From: Candidatus Nanopelagicales bacterium
Lineage (GTDB): Bacteria; Actinomycetota; Actinomycetes; S36-B12
Direction of reading: 5' to 3'
DNA length: 64,000 nucleotides
NCBI GenBank assembly: GCA_018402235.1
Contig: JAGYJJ010000004.1
Coordinates: 393,256 to 457,255, forward strand
A program made the position numbers and the translations under genes. Below the pieces are notes generated by a model. It saw only the letters and a program-made list of their open reading frames with translations, made no database searches and had not been told where the DNA came from. Of the stretch, positions 1-9,406 are shown in pieces (within the stretch, counting starts at the first letter, position 1; every line of letters starts with the position of its first letter).

Positions 1-542
1 GCGAGGAAGCCGGACTCGTCGACGTGAGCATCAAGCCCAACTTCCGTGATTTGGGAAGCCGGTTTGGTAACGCGACACCCGGTATCGCGCAGGCAATTTC
101 CACCGCAGACCCGGCGTGGCTGGTCGAGACGGTTCGTTCATCGGGCATGGCCGTTCTATCGGTCGGCGCCGAGATGGTCGAAATATTTGCGGGCGACATC
201 ATCGTTTCTGAGTCGCCGCGTGAAGGTTGGGCAGTTTCCAGCGACAGCGAGGATTCTGTTGCAATAGACCTTCATATCAATGACGACTTGAAGCGAGCTG
301 GCCTGGCACGTGAAATCGTTCGCGCCATCCAAGAAGGCCGCAAGGGAGCCGGCCTGGAGATCACTGATCGAATCAATGTCTACTGGGACAGCGTCGACCC
401 CGATATCCAGGCGGCTTTCGCTGATCACGGATCAGAAATAGCCAGCGAGGTCCTTTCCTTGTCGCTTACCCGCAAGAACCACACTGCTGGTCACGAGGTG
501 GCGACAGACCTTCCCGTCACCATCGGACTTGAGCGCGCTTAG
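1..542 (+). CDS. ileS: Isoleucyl-tRNA synthetase, C-terminal part (5' truncated)
   Basis: The frame is open from the window edge and stops with TAG at 540-542, so only about the last 180 residues are visible. They match the C-terminal extension of the long, eukaryote-like isoleucyl-tRNA synthetases of actinobacteria, with the conserved stretch LAREIVRAIQEGRKGAGLEI followed by TDRINVYW. The full enzyme charges tRNA-Ile with isoleucine in the cytoplasm; its catalytic HIGH and KMSKS regions lie outside the window. The gene runs towards divIVA on the other strand and the two stop codons overlap by four bases, leaving no room for a terminator between them. Confidence 0.88.
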   Translation, partial: EEAGLVDVSIKPNFRDLGSRFGNATPGIAQAISTADPAWLVETVRSSGMAVLSVGAEMVEIFAGDIIVSESPREGWAVSSDSEDSVAIDLHINDDLKRAGLAREIVRAIQEGRKGAGLEITDRINVYWDSVDPDIQAAFADHGSEIASEVLSLSLTRKNHTAGHEVATDLPVTIGLERA

Positions 543-991
543 CGAGTTTCGATATCAAGCTCTTCGACCAACTGCAGTTGCTCGGTCAACATTCGGCGCA
601 CGTCATCACGCACCCGTAGCAACGCCAAACGTCCAGCTCCTGAATCTGGAATCGGAATCGGACTGATGATCGGATTTTCCGCCGTGGTCTCGGTGTCGAT
701 CAGATCCGGGGCGTCCACAACGATGGTGTCGTGACCGTCGTCTTCAAGGTCGGCCAGCGAACGGCACTCGTCGAGCTCGGCTTGAACTCCGGCTAGTCGC
801 GCCTGCAACTGTTTGACCTGTGATCGCAGAGCTTCTGCTTCGTCACGAATATTTTGTGATTGGGTCGAGTAGGCCTCGATAGCCGCTTCTATCGTGTCCA
901 AGAAGGCGTCGACCTCGGCCATGTTGTACCCAGCCCGCATCCGGGTGGTGCCGAAACGCACTTCACGGACTTCCTGGGGACTCAACTCCAC
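539..991 (-). CDS. divIVA: DivIVA-domain protein (Wag31-like)
   Basis: Predicted 150-residue cytoplasmic protein. The N-terminal DivIVA domain is clear: F13 and GYNMAEVDAFLD (21-32) match the family's membrane-curvature-sensing segment, followed by a coiled coil to about residue 75, an acidic linker, and a short helical tail. Wag31/DivIVA proteins mark cell poles and direct polar growth and septum placement. I chose the GTG at 991 because it gives the expected MELSPQEVREV start and follows AGGG; the longer frame overlaps yggT. It is the last gene of the dcw cluster, 10 bp after yggT. At 150 residues it is shorter than mycobacterial Wag31, mainly in the C-terminal coiled coil. Confidence 0.85.
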   Translation of the reverse strand: MELSPQEVREVRFGTTRMRAGYNMAEVDAFLDTIEAAIEAYSTQSQNIRDEAEALRSQVKQLQARLAGVQAELDECRSLADLEDDGHDTIVVDAPDLIDTETTAENPIISPIPIPDSGAGRLALLRVRDDVRRMLTEQLQLVEELDIETR

Positions 992-1001
992 GATGGGGAC
1001 C

Positions 1002-1286
1002 CTAGAGCAGAACGGCGAAGTTGATGAGCAACTGGACACCCAAAATCAGCACCAGAAAGGCCAAATCCAGAGAAACACTCCCCAACCGCAGCGGAGGGAT
1101 CACCTTGCGCAGCGCCCGAAGCGGAGGATCTGTAATCGTGTAGATGAACTCCGCCACGAGCAGCAATGGGCCTCGCGGTTGCCACGACCGTGCAAAAATC
1201 TGAACGAAGTCGAAAACGAGGCGTGCGATAAGAACTAGCCAATACAGCCACAAGACTGTGCCAAGAATTTGGCCGATGATGCTCAC
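1002..1286 (-). CDS. YggT family membrane protein
   Basis: 94-residue protein with two hydrophobic segments, about residues 2-25 and 68-94, separated by a loop containing TDPPLRALRKVIPP, the typical YggT signature (YTITDP.L..lR..iPP). YggT proteins are small integral membrane proteins found next to sepF and divIVA in actinobacteria and firmicutes; their precise role is unknown, with links to osmotic tolerance and division. It starts with GTG at 1286, with an AGGGAG about 14 bases upstream. It lies between sepF and divIVA in the same transcription unit, as in Streptomyces and Mycobacterium. Confidence 0.85.
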   Translation of the reverse strand: MSIIGQILGTVLWLYWLVLIARLVFDFVQIFARSWQPRGPLLLVAEFIYTITDPPLRALRKVIPPLRLGSVSLDLAFLVLILGVQLLINFAVLL

Positions 1287-1313
1287 CGCGACGTCACTCC
1301 CTAGATGAATGGC

Positions 1314-1898
1314 TCAACTTTGATTGAAGAAGCCATCCTCGGCTATCTGGGCGCGGGCTTGATCACCGAGGTCGACATTAGCCGGCGATAGTAAAAAGAC
1401 CTTGCCAGTAATCCGCTCGATTGTTCCGTGCAGACCGAATACCAAACCTGCTGCGAAATCAATAATCCGTTTGGCATCCATTTCGTCCATATCACCGAGG
1501 TTCATGATCACCGGCACGCCAACACGGAACTCTTCACCTATGCGCCGGGCATCGTTGTAGGAGCGCGGGTGGATGGTCTCGATGCGACTTAGATCACCTA
1601 CAGGGATACCCCGGCCTGGAAGCGGCGCCGACGTAGGGAGTCGGTCCACCGGCGAATCCGCGCGAAAGGTGCGTACTGCTCGCGGTTCACTGATGGGTCG
1701 CACGCTTCGAACGGCGTAGCGATCGTCGCTCTGGTCCTCGTCCTCGTCGTAGCGGTCTTTGAAGCCACGACGACCGGACCGCTTCTCGCGCTTTGGCTCC
1801 CGGGCTGGTTCGTCGTAATCGTCGTAGCCGTCGTCGGCGTAGGAATCGTCCTCGACCAAGCCGAGATACACCGCCATCTTGCGCATAGCTCCTGGCAA
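1314..1898 (-). CDS. sepF: Cell division protein SepF
   Basis: 194-residue protein. The N-terminus ([14 protein letters not shown], after four residues) is the membrane-binding amphipathic helix seen in actinobacterial SepF. It is followed by a long acidic and arginine-rich linker (residues 15-95) and the C-terminal SepF domain (about 98-190, with [20 protein letters not shown]). SepF anchors FtsZ filaments to the membrane, the more important in actinobacteria because FtsA is absent, and no ftsA is present in this cluster. The start is TTG at 1898, seven bases after GGGAGG; it reproduces the family's M-x-GAMRKM N-terminus. An internal ATG four codons later is the alternative. Confidence 0.93.
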   Translation of the reverse strand: MPGAMRKMAVYLGLVEDDSYADDGYDDYDEPAREPKREKRSGRRGFKDRYDEDEDQSDDRYAVRSVRPISEPRAVRTFRADSPVDRLPTSAPLPGRGIPVGDLSRIETIHPRSYNDARRIGEEFRVGVPVIMNLGDMDEMDAKRIIDFAAGLVFGLHGTIERITGKVFLLSPANVDLGDQARAQIAEDGFFNQS

Positions 1899-1958
1899 GG
1901 TGCACCTCCCAACCGTGTCCGCGTGCAGGCGACGGATTCCCGTCGCGACCCTCCGACG

Positions 1959-2706
1959 CTACTGCACCAAGGGCCGTTGCCCGAGTATCGCTCCCCCGAT
2001 ACGCACCTGTGTCGCCCCCCATGCCACGGCCTGTTCGAGGTCATTACTCATCCCCGCCGACACCGTGGTCGCCTGCGGCCACTGAGCCCGCAGTTCCGCG
2101 AAAATATGCGCCAGGATGCGCGAAGGCCTCGCTGGGATCGACCCCGGTATCGGGGTGTGGGGCAACGGCCATTACCCCGGCTAAGCGCAATTCTTCATAT
2201 TGACCAATGGCTGAGGCGATTTCCGGCACCAGCTCCGAAGGCGCACCGCTTCGCTCCGCGACCGATCCCCCTTGGATTGAGGGATCCAAGTTCACCTGGA
2301 TGAGCACCTCCAGCGCCGATGTTCTCTCGGCTCGACCGGCACCGTGCGCCAGGGGCTCGATGAGGGCCAAGCGATCCACCGACTCCACCACATCAGCCCA
2401 GCGGGCCACCGAGGCTGCCTTGTTTCGCTGGAGGTGACCGATCATGTGCCAGCGCAGGTCACCAGACCGGACCTCCAACTTCTTAGCCTTGGCTTCCTGG
2501 TCGCGATTCTCGCCCACATCCCGCACGCCCAGGTCGGCTAAGAGTTCAACATCACTGGCCGGGAATGTTTTGGTCACCACGACCACTTGAACCGGATCGC
2601 TCCGGTCAGCTGCTTCGCGGGCGCGATCGATTCGCTCGTGGATCTCTTCCAAGCGCGCTCTTAGGAACTCGCGTCTGCTGTTCACCTGGCTACTGTGCAT
2701 CATCAT
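1959..2706 (-). CDS. yggS: YggS-type PLP homeostasis protein, interrupted by a +1 frameshift
   Basis: The first part (from ATG 2706) shows the YggS fold-type III PLP-binding domain, including the PLP-lysine in VVVTKTFPASD and the GENRDQEA and WHMIGHLQRNK motifs. After SEAFA the frame runs off into unrelated sequence, while the next frame continues with ILAHIFAELRAQWPQ, SAGMSNDLEQAV and ATQVRIGGAILG, the canonical C-terminus, ending at TAG 1959. The break is at about 2118-2124 and requires removing one base; the corrected gene has 248 codons, the normal length. YggS proteins bind PLP without known catalytic activity and buffer PLP and amino-acid pools. The start follows pgeF by two bases; three consecutive ATGs (2706, 2703, 2700) are possible. 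Either a sequence error or a recent mutation. Confidence 0.85.
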
Positions 2707-2708
2707 GA

Positions 2709-3542
2709 TTATCCAGATTCTCCAGCGTCTCCGGATTCTCCAGCGTCTGCAGCGCCAATGACGACGCCTAGTCCGTGCCGGCCCGTCTGCGCGGCTGGCC
2801 CGAATCGATTGGCCGCCGAACGGTAACTGAACCACCGGTCGTCTTCGGCTGTGCAGGGGTACTCGTACCGGACATGTACACCCAATTCGACCAATCGCTG
2901 CTTTACCCCGGCTCGAACATCGAGTTGGTAGCACCCAACTTCCGTCGACGCCCTGACTGCCGCGCGGGCTACCCCCGGAGTACACGCCTGAACCACCTGT
3001 TGTGCCCGAGACTCATCAACCAGGTAGCACGATCCACAGATGGTCGGCCCCAAAACGGCCTGCAGGTTCCGACCGCCTGCACTTTCGATCTGCTCCACGA
3101 GCGAAGCCACTACGTCAAGGACCAGGCCACGCCAGCCGCAATGGGCGACACCGGCCACGGAAGAGCCATTGCCGCGTGTTGCGCCAATTCCGATCACCGC
3201 ACAGTCGGCGCCCAGCGCGACGATTCCCAGCCCCGCAACATCGGTCACGAGTGCGTCCACCTGGCCGTAGATTCCCGGCTCGTGAACCCACTTCGAGGAC
3301 GCGCCGTGCTCAGCTGCAATAACCGCCAAGCCGCGTTCAGCGCCCAGGTGGCGGGTAAGGGATGCGCGGTTGTCAGCTACGGCCGCCGGCAAATCGCCAA
3401 CATGATCAGCAAGATTCCCGCTCTCGAAGACACCAGTGCTGGCACCGCCGTCGCGCGTGGTAACGGCGAAACGAACTGCGCCCGCGAGTGTTCCATCGAG
3501 CACCCGTAGGTCGGGGAAGTTCCTACCGATACTGCTGATCAC
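2709..3542 (-). CDS. pgeF: Peptidoglycan editing factor PgeF (YfiH, laccase-domain)
   Basis: 277-residue protein of the YfiH/DUF152 multicopper-oxidase-like family. The zinc-site motifs are present: AAEHGASS, GADCAV and AHCGWRG, whose His and Cys residues form the family's metal site, plus GPTICGSCY. In Escherichia coli PgeF removes wrongly incorporated residues from peptidoglycan precursors; purine nucleoside phosphorylase activity has been shown for other members. It sits between ftsZ and yggS, as in other actinobacteria. The C-terminus carries an in-frame 18-bp tandem duplication (2713-2730 and 2731-2748, one mismatch) encoding GDAGES-type repeats beyond the conserved domain. Confidence 0.9.
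   Translation of the reverse strand: MISSIGRNFPDLRVLDGTLAGAVRFAVTTRDGGASTGVFESGNLADHVGDLPAAVADNRASLTRHLGAERGLAVIAAEHGASSKWVHEPGIYGQVDALVTDVAGLGIVALGADCAVIGIGATRGNGSSVAGVAHCGWRGLVLDVVASLVEQIESAGGRNLQAVLGPTICGSCYLVDESRAQQVVQACTPGVARAAVRASTEVGCYQLDVRAGVKQRLVELGVHVRYEYPCTAEDDRWFSYRSAANRFGPAAQTGRHGLGVVIGAADAGESGDAGESG
2713..2748. repeat. Two 18-bp tandem repeats in the 3' end of pgeF
   Basis: Two adjacent 18-bp units, 2713-2730 and 2731-2748, differ by one base. They duplicate six codons at the C-terminus of PgeF, after the conserved domain, so they should not affect folding of the enzyme. Confidence 0.9.
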
Positions 3543-3575
3543 GGCCGACCGCCGGATTCTGACGAGGGAAACGGC

Positions 3576-4658
3576 CTACTTGAGGAAATCGGGCACGTCG
3601 AGATCGTCGCCAGCGTCCTCGAAGACCACCGTCTTCGGCTGTTGGATCGTTGGGATATCTCCGGTGGCGTCGGTAGGTCGAGTGGACGACGACATCTTCT
3701 TCGCAGGAGGTTCACCGCCTTCAAAACCAGCCGCAATAACGGTCACGCGAACTTCGTCGCCCAAGGTGTCGTCAATGACGGCACCGAAGATGATGTTCGC
3801 CTCCGGATGCGCTGCGTCGCTGACCAACCGAGCTGCTTCGTTGATCTCGAACAGCCCAAGATCGCTGCCTCCGGCAATCGAGAGCAGGACGCCGTGCGCA
3901 CCATCGATTCCGGCTTCGAGAAGTGGGCTCGAGATCGCTTTTTCCGCAGCCTGCATTGCCCGATCCTCACCGCGTGCGGACCCGATGCCCATCAAGGCTG
4001 AGCCAGCTGCATGCATAACGCTCTTGACATCGGCAAAGTCGAGATTGATCAGACCAGGAGTTGTGATGAGGTCGGTAATGCCCGAAACCCCCTGAAGGAG
4101 AACGTGGTCGGCTTGACGGAATGCATCGATAACGCTGATCTCTCGATCGGCAAGGGACAACAGACGGTCGTTGGGAATGACGATGAGGGTGTCGACCTCA
4201 GCTCGCAGTTCTTCTACGCCCTGATCGGCTTGCACTTGCCGGCGGCGCCCTTCGAAGCCGAACGGACGCGTCACCACGCCAATGGTGAGCGCACCGAGGG
4301 ATCGAGCGACCTTGGCAACAATCGGCGCACCGCCCGTGCCAGTGCCACCGCCTTCACCGGCAGTCACGAACACCATGTCTGCGCCCTGCAGGACCTCCTC
4401 GATTTCCTCGAGGTGGTCTTCCGCAGCTTTGCGGCCAACCTCTGGGTTGGCTCCAGCACCGAGACCTCGGGTGAGTTCGCGCCCGATGTCGAGCTTGACG
4501 TCGGCGTCGCTCATCAGCAGAGCCTGCGCGTCGGTATTGATGGCGATGAATTCCACGCCCTTCAAACCGACCTCAATCATGCGGTTGACCGCGTTCACGC
4601 CGCCGCCGCCGATGCCGACGACCTTGATAACTGCCAGGTAATTCTGGGGAGCCGCCAC
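3576..4658 (-). CDS. ftsZ: Cell division GTPase FtsZ
   Basis: 360-residue tubulin homologue that polymerises into the Z ring. It has the glycine-rich loop [13 protein letters not shown] (15-27), the tubulin signature [10 protein letters not shown] (101-110), the T7 region [11 protein letters not shown] with the catalytic aspartate, and the conserved C-terminal peptide [10 protein letters not shown] that binds SepF and FtsW in actinobacteria. The flexible linker is short. The start is GTG at 4658, preceded by GAAAGGAC about ten bases upstream. A 184-bp gap separates it from ftsQ, the largest inside the cluster, and probably holds a dedicated ftsZ promoter. Confidence 0.97.
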   Translation of the reverse strand: MAAPQNYLAVIKVVGIGGGGVNAVNRMIEVGLKGVEFIAINTDAQALLMSDADVKLDIGRELTRGLGAGANPEVGRKAAEDHLEEIEEVLQGADMVFVTAGEGGGTGTGGAPIVAKVARSLGALTIGVVTRPFGFEGRRRQVQADQGVEELRAEVDTLIVIPNDRLLSLADREISVIDAFRQADHVLLQGVSGITDLITTPGLINLDFADVKSVMHAAGSALMGIGSARGEDRAMQAAEKAISSPLLEAGIDGAHGVLLSIAGGSDLGLFEINEAARLVSDAAHPEANIIFGAVIDDTLGDEVRVTVIAAGFEGGEPPAKKMSSSTRPTDATGDIPTIQQPKTVVFEDAGDDLDVPDFLK

Positions 4659-4842
4659 AGCCGCCCGTCCTTTCGATCACGCCGGCGCGAGGGGGCGCAC
4701 CGACTGGTACGGCTCCGGTAAGACCTCAACCTCTACTTGAGGCTGAAACATCGCCTGGCCGGACGCCGGCCGGAGGGTAGGGGGTGTTACGGGTGTGACG
4801 CAAGTGCGACGCCAGGAATTTCTGGCTGAGTTGGAAATCTTC
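4659..4842 (-). promoter_or_regulatory. ftsQ-ftsZ intergenic region, presumed ftsZ promoter and leader
   Basis: 184 bp without an open frame, the longest gap inside the otherwise overlapping dcw cluster. It contains a GC hairpin (GGCCGG at 4757-4762, loop ACG, CCGGCC at 4766-4771) and the ftsZ ribosome-binding site GAAAGGAC. In other actinobacteria ftsZ has its own promoters here. I could not identify a convincing -35/-10 pair by eye. Confidence 0.5.
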
Positions 4843-5670
4843 TTAGTTCCGTGGGCCCTTCTCGCCAAATGTCGTGGGCAGCTGCGGGGCGCTGACGTCG
4901 TAGGACTGGGCCCGCCTTGGAATTAAGGCCAATAGCACCTGCGCCTTGAACTCGCCATCCTTGGCACTCCCCCAACGCACAATGGCATCGTTTTTCAACT
5001 GTAGTCGGATGTCGTCGGGGCTCACCGCCTGAACCACCTTGACGCGGCGCTCAATCTCTTCCGGTAAGGATGCGACAACCGCCACCGCCTCGGGCAGTGC
5101 TGCTTCCTCGCCGCGAATGAGCGGATCTGTCAGCCACAGCCCCCCGGGTGGGTCGAACAAGACTCCTGCTGCGTCGACTCCCAGTCGGGCCTCACCTTGC
5201 TCGACCACTGCCACAGGCGTTCGTTCCACAACCTCCACCACTATGCCGTTCGGCCATGACCGATAGACCTCAGTCGACTCGATCCAAGGCAGCGCAGCCA
5301 CCCGATCATGAGCGGCCGCCGTATCCACGCGAATGAGCGGTGTGCCCACGGGAATACCCGCTGACGTTTCGACGATGCCGATGCCCGCGAACTCCCCTTC
5401 GGAGGAAAGGCCGACCACTCGGACCTGTTTCACTGCTAATACCGATGAGAACCAGACGAGCCATACAAGTGCGCCGATAAGTACCAGGGCAAGCCCGGTC
5501 AATGCAATCTGCCACCGTCGGCGCCGATGTTCTCGGGCAACCCACTTATCCGCGTTACGCCGCCTACGCGCGCGAAGGAAGGCTGGGCGGCGAGGGAAGC
5601 GGAACTTGCGAGTGCTCGCATCCCGCGCCTGGCCAGAAGCAGGCGCGGTGTGTCCTTCGACAAGGGTCAC
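4843..5670 (-). CDS. ftsQ: Cell division protein FtsQ
   Basis: 275-residue bitopic membrane protein. It has a basic cytoplasmic N-terminus (rich in R and K to residue 53), one membrane segment at about 54-76, a POTRA domain (about 80-148, starting VKQVRVVGLSS and containing LPWIESTEVYRSWPNGI), and the FtsQ C-terminal domain. FtsQ is the scaffold that links FtsL and FtsB to the divisome. The start GTG (5670) overlaps the murC stop by four bases (GTGA), indicating translational coupling. No murB or ddl lies between murC and ftsQ. Confidence 0.92.
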   Translation of the reverse strand: MTLVEGHTAPASGQARDASTRKFRFPRRPAFLRARRRRNADKWVAREHRRRRWQIALTGLALVLIGALVWLVWFSSVLAVKQVRVVGLSSEGEFAGIGIVETSAGIPVGTPLIRVDTAAAHDRVAALPWIESTEVYRSWPNGIVVEVVERTPVAVVEQGEARLGVDAAGVLFDPPGGLWLTDPLIRGEEAALPEAVAVVASLPEEIERRVKVVQAVSPDDIRLQLKNDAIVRWGSAKDGEFKAQVLLALIPRRAQSYDVSAPQLPTTFGEKGPRN

Positions 5671-7061
5671 AGCCGACTCCTGAGTCGATCAATGACCTCG
5701 ACCCCCAGCAGCCCGATGTCGCCAGCTCCCAAGGTCATGACGAGGTCGCCCGGTTCAGCGCGCTCAGCAAGTATGTCGGCCACTGCAGTCCATGATGGCT
5801 CGAAGATCGCATCACCCTCGGGAAGAGGGATGTTTGCCGCCAAGGTCTGGCCGCTGGCGCCGGGAATGGGTTCCTCGCCCGGTGCAAAAACTTCCAGAAC
5901 CACAGCCACATCCGCGAGCCCGAGCGACTCACCAAACTCGCGAACGAACATCGCGGTTCGGTAATAGTGATGCGCTTGGAAAGCGACGATCACTCGCCCA
6001 CCGGCTGCCACATCCCGTGCAGCTCGCAGCGTGGCGTCGATCTCCGTCGGGTGATGGGCGTAATCGTCGTACACGCGAATGCCCCCCACCTCACCCTTGA
6101 AGTCAAATCTGCGCCGCGTTCCGGAGAAAGCTTCCAAGCCAGCCCGTACATCCGCATCAGGCAGTCCCAACCCAACAGCGGCCGTATAGGCGGCTACCGC
6201 ATTCAGGGCGTTGTGTCGCCCCGGAACCCGCAAACTGACGTCGCCAAGGCGAACTCCGTCGGTGCTGACAGTGAACGACCAGCCCGCATCATCGCGTCGG
6301 GCATCCAAAATGCGTACCGTTGCGTCGTCGCTGGTCCCGTAGGTTCGAACGTCCACACCCTCAGCCGTCAAACGATTCGCCATGGCGCGGGCACCGCCAT
6401 CATCCGCACAAGTCACCACAAAGCCGCCCACCGCGCCGCACTTGCGGCCAAATTCGTCGAAGGCTTTTTCCAGAGCAGCAAAATCACCCCAGTGATTCAG
6501 GTGATCGGGTTCGACATTCGTGACAATGCCAATTCGCGCTGGTAATGCGAGGAAGGAGCCGTCGCTTTCGTCCGCTTCGGCCACGAATATGTCGCCTGTA
6601 CCGACATGGGCGTTCGAGCCCGACTCGTTCAACTCGCTTCCGATCACGAAAGATGGATCGACACCGCAATGCTGGAGTGCAACAGTCAACATGGACGTAG
6701 TTGTGGTTTTGCCGTGTGTCCCCGACACTGCCACGCCGGTCGAACCCGCCATGACCGCAGCGAGGGCTTCGGCTCGAGACATCTCCCGAATACCGTGCAA
6801 TCGTGCGTAGCAACGCTCGGGATTGTTTTCCGGAATAGCGGTCGAGACAACCAGTGTGTCCGCCTCGACATTACTCTCGTGGCCAACTTCTGCGCGAATT
6901 CCCAAGGCTCGGAGCGCTTGCAACCTGCGAGAGTCTTTCGCATCCGTTCCAGAAACGGCCACACCCCTCGATGCCATGATCTGCGCGATACCCGACATCC
7001 CCGCGCCGCCAATCCCGACAATGTGAACACGACCCAAAGAAGCCAGGTCTGTCACCGACAC
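5667..7061 (-). CDS. murC: UDP-N-acetylmuramate-L-alanine ligase MurC
   Basis: 464-residue cytoplasmic ligase that adds L-alanine to UDP-MurNAc, the first step of stem-peptide assembly. The N-terminal Rossmann domain begins VHIVGIGGAGMSGIA (12-26), the ATP P-loop is GTHGKTTTTS (114-123), and the central domain has EADESDGSF and NVEPDHLNHWGDF; the C-terminal domain contains DDYAHHPTEI. All are MurC-specific rather than general Mur motifs. The gene begins three bases after the murG stop and overlaps ftsQ by four bases. Confidence 0.97.
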   Translation of the reverse strand: MSVTDLASLGRVHIVGIGGAGMSGIAQIMASRGVAVSGTDAKDSRRLQALRALGIRAEVGHESNVEADTLVVSTAIPENNPERCYARLHGIREMSRAEALAAVMAGSTGVAVSGTHGKTTTTSMLTVALQHCGVDPSFVIGSELNESGSNAHVGTGDIFVAEADESDGSFLALPARIGIVTNVEPDHLNHWGDFAALEKAFDEFGRKCGAVGGFVVTCADDGGARAMANRLTAEGVDVRTYGTSDDATVRILDARRDDAGWSFTVSTDGVRLGDVSLRVPGRHNALNAVAAYTAAVGLGLPDADVRAGLEAFSGTRRRFDFKGEVGGIRVYDDYAHHPTEIDATLRAARDVAAGGRVIVAFQAHHYYRTAMFVREFGESLGLADVAVVLEVFAPGEEPIPGASGQTLAANIPLPEGDAIFEPSWTAVADILAERAEPGDLVMTLGAGDIGLLGVEVIDRLRSRL

Positions 7062-7064
7062 CTG

Positions 7065-8138
7065 CTACCCCTCCCTAAGCCGGGCAACGTCCACAATCCA
7101 TTCAGCAAACTGCTGGTCCGCCTTGCGCTCGCCCAAGGCATAGGCGGCACTCGACATCGCCACAAGCCGACTCTCATCTTGGACCACAGACAGCACGGTG
7201 CTCGTCAGCCACTCCGATGTGAGGTATTCATCGGCTTGTTGTAGGCCGCCACCTGCATTCACGATGGGTTGCGAGTTGCCAGCCTGCTCACCATTGCCTA
7301 TCGGAAGCGGCACATAGATCCCCGGCAGTCCTACCGCTGTGAGTTCCGCACACGTCATGGCTCCCGATCGACAGACCACGAGGTCCGCCGCGGCATAGGC
7401 CAGATCCATGCGCTCGATGTAGGCGACGGGCGCGTAGCCCGGGCGATGCCTGGGAACTTCATTTCTGCTCCCAACCGAGTGCAGTACCTGGATCCCTGCT
7501 GCTGTGATAGCTGCAATGGAGGCTGCTGAAACGTCGTTGAGGTGACGCGCTCCCTGACTGCCTCCGAAGATCAGTACTACCGGCTGCTCTTCCGCCAGCC
7601 CCCAGTGCTTTCTTGCTTCACCACGCAACTTCCCGCGGTTCAGATTCGCGATCGAGGAACGAAGCGGCAAACCCATGTGACGCGAATGAGCAAGGACTCC
7701 GCCATGGACCGCTCCCACATGTGAAGTGATACTGGCTCCGAGACGATTAGCAAAACCTGCTCGCGAATTCGCCTCATGAATGATCAACGGCGTTCTAGTG
7801 CGACGAGCTGCAAGGTATCCGGGAACGGCTGCATAGCCGCCAAAGCCAACGACGACAGCCGCCCGCGCAGAACGCAGATGAGCACTCGCCGCTCTGACGG
7901 AAGCGAAAGTGTCCATCGGGAAGGTAAGCGCATTGCGCCCGATACGACGGGGAAACGGAACTGCACCTGTTTGTACGAGTGGGTAGCCGCGCTGGGGCAC
8001 CAAGTCGGCCTCAAGGCCTCGCGAGCCGCCGATGAAACTGACGGAGGTGCCAGGCGAGAGGCGCACGAGAGCATCGGCGGTATTCAACGCCGGCTCAAGA
8101 TGACCCGCCGTTCCGCCGGCCGCGAAGACTACGTGCAT
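7065..8138 (-). CDS. murG: UDP-GlcNAc transferase MurG (lipid II synthase)
   Basis: 357-residue GT28 glycosyltransferase, a peripheral protein on the inner face of the membrane that transfers GlcNAc to lipid I. The N-terminal motif AAGGTAGHLEPAL (about 6-18), HEANSRAGFANRLGA, IFGGSQGARHLND and the donor-site motif VVCRSGAMTCAELTAVG followed by a PLP-like proline-rich loop (GIYVPLPIG) are all present. It lies between ftsW and murC in the dcw unit. Confidence 0.96.
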   Translation of the reverse strand: MHVVFAAGGTAGHLEPALNTADALVRLSPGTSVSFIGGSRGLEADLVPQRGYPLVQTGAVPFPRRIGRNALTFPMDTFASVRAASAHLRSARAAVVVGFGGYAAVPGYLAARRTRTPLIIHEANSRAGFANRLGASITSHVGAVHGGVLAHSRHMGLPLRSSIANLNRGKLRGEARKHWGLAEEQPVVLIFGGSQGARHLNDVSAASIAAITAAGIQVLHSVGSRNEVPRHRPGYAPVAYIERMDLAYAAADLVVCRSGAMTCAELTAVGLPGIYVPLPIGNGEQAGNSQPIVNAGGGLQQADEYLTSEWLTSTVLSVVQDESRLVAMSSAAYALGERKADQQFAEWIVDVARLREG

Positions 8139-8149
8139 CAGGGGCTCGA

Positions 8150-9406
8150 TTAGCGCTTGCGCAGAGCCTGCGCTGTAGTCCGACGTCTGAGTGCTTTGCG
8201 AGCCGCGGGCTCACGTTTGGCGCACGCCATCAAGATACCGACCGCAGTCAGGGTGGGAATCAACGACGAACCTCCGTAGGACACGAGGGGCAAGGTGACA
8301 CCGGCCACGGGCACGAGACCCAAGACACCCCCGATGTTCACCACAGCTTGAACCACGATCCACGAGCCGACACCAGCGGCAGCGAATCGAACAAACGGAT
8401 CGTCAGTATTGCGACTGAGACGGAATATGGCGAACGCCAGTAGCGAGAACAGGCTCACCACGGTCAGCGTCCCTAGGAGCCCAAGTTCCTCGCCGATGAC
8501 TGGAAAGATGAAGTCGGTATGAGCTTCTGGCAAGGTGCCCCACTTTTCGCGGCTGGCACCCAAGCCAACGCCCCAGAATCCTCCCGTACCCATGGCATAT
8601 TGACCTTGAGTCACCTGCCATCCGAATCCCAAGCGATCGGAGTCGGGATTCATCCAGGACAAGATCCGTTCCATCCGATACGGCGCAGCCAGCGACAAAA
8701 CCCACACACCCGCTGCCCCTACAGCTGCGAAAACGGCAAATATTTTTAGCGGCGCGCCGGCAGCGAACAGCATCCCTGCCAGGATCGCTCCCAACATCAC
8801 GGTATTGCCGAAATCACCTTCCATGAGAACAAGCACCATCATGATGACCGCAACCGGTAGGAGAGGCACAAGCAGCCCACGCCAGGTGTCTAGCCGGCGG
8901 CTTTTGCGCGAGAGCACTTCTGCGCCCCAAACGACGAGAGCGAGTTTGGCAATCTCACTGGGCTGAAACCGGAACGGACCGAATAGCTCAATCCAATTTC
9001 GCTGACCACCTACTTCGACGCCAATGATCAACACTGCAACGAGGAAACCGAAGGCGATCAGCAGCAGCGGCCAAGCAAATCCACGCCAAAACTCAATCGA
9101 CGTTCGCGCAGCGAAGAACATCGCGATGACACCCAGCACGGCGAAGAACGCCTGCCTTTGAGCCAACGTGTAGGGCGAACCGAACACCCGCACGCTCTCA
9201 ATACTCGAAGCAGACATGACCATGATCAAGCCCAGCAGGAGCAGCAGCAGCGCAGAACCCATCAACAGGTAGTAGGCACTCAGTGGATGCTGCATCAACA
9301 ATCCCAAGCGCGACAACCCACCTACGCCGGTGATGGACTCGCGCGAACGGTTGGAAAGCCCCCCCTCTGGCGCATCCTCTGGCCGCTTGACTAAACGATC
9401 GCTCAT
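8150..9406 (-). CDS. ftsW: Peptidoglycan glycosyltransferase FtsW (SEDS family)
   Basis: 418-residue polytopic membrane protein with about ten hydrophobic segments. SEDS motifs include WIELFGPFRFQPSEIAKLAL, FGWQVTQGQYAMGTGGFWGVGLGASREKWG (both in the central region), FIFPVIGEELGLLG and, near the end, GVTLPLVSYGGSSLI. FtsW polymerises lipid II at the septum together with the transpeptidase FtsI, encoded five genes upstream. The ATG at 9406 overlaps the murD stop (ATGA). Its position between murD and murG supports FtsW rather than RodA. Confidence 0.95.
   Translation of the reverse strand: MSDRLVKRPEDAPEGGLSNRSRESITGVGGLSRLGLLMQHPLSAYYLLMGSALLLLLLGLIMVMSASSIESVRVFGSPYTLAQRQAFFAVLGVIAMFFAARTSIEFWRGFAWPLLLIAFGFLVAVLIIGVEVGGQRNWIELFGPFRFQPSEIAKLALVVWGAEVLSRKSRRLDTWRGLLVPLLPVAVIMMVLVLMEGDFGNTVMLGAILAGMLFAAGAPLKIFAVFAAVGAAGVWVLSLAAPYRMERILSWMNPDSDRLGFGWQVTQGQYAMGTGGFWGVGLGASREKWGTLPEAHTDFIFPVIGEELGLLGTLTVVSLFSLLAFAIFRLSRNTDDPFVRFAAAGVGSWIVVQAVVNIGGVLGLVPVAGVTLPLVSYGGSSLIPTLTAVGILMACAKREPAARKALRRRTTAQALRKR

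Noticed and set aside
2707-2985. N-terminal extension of yggS into pgeF
   Set aside because: The extension is a shadow of the conserved pgeF 3' end; YggS homology begins right after ATG 2706-2700.
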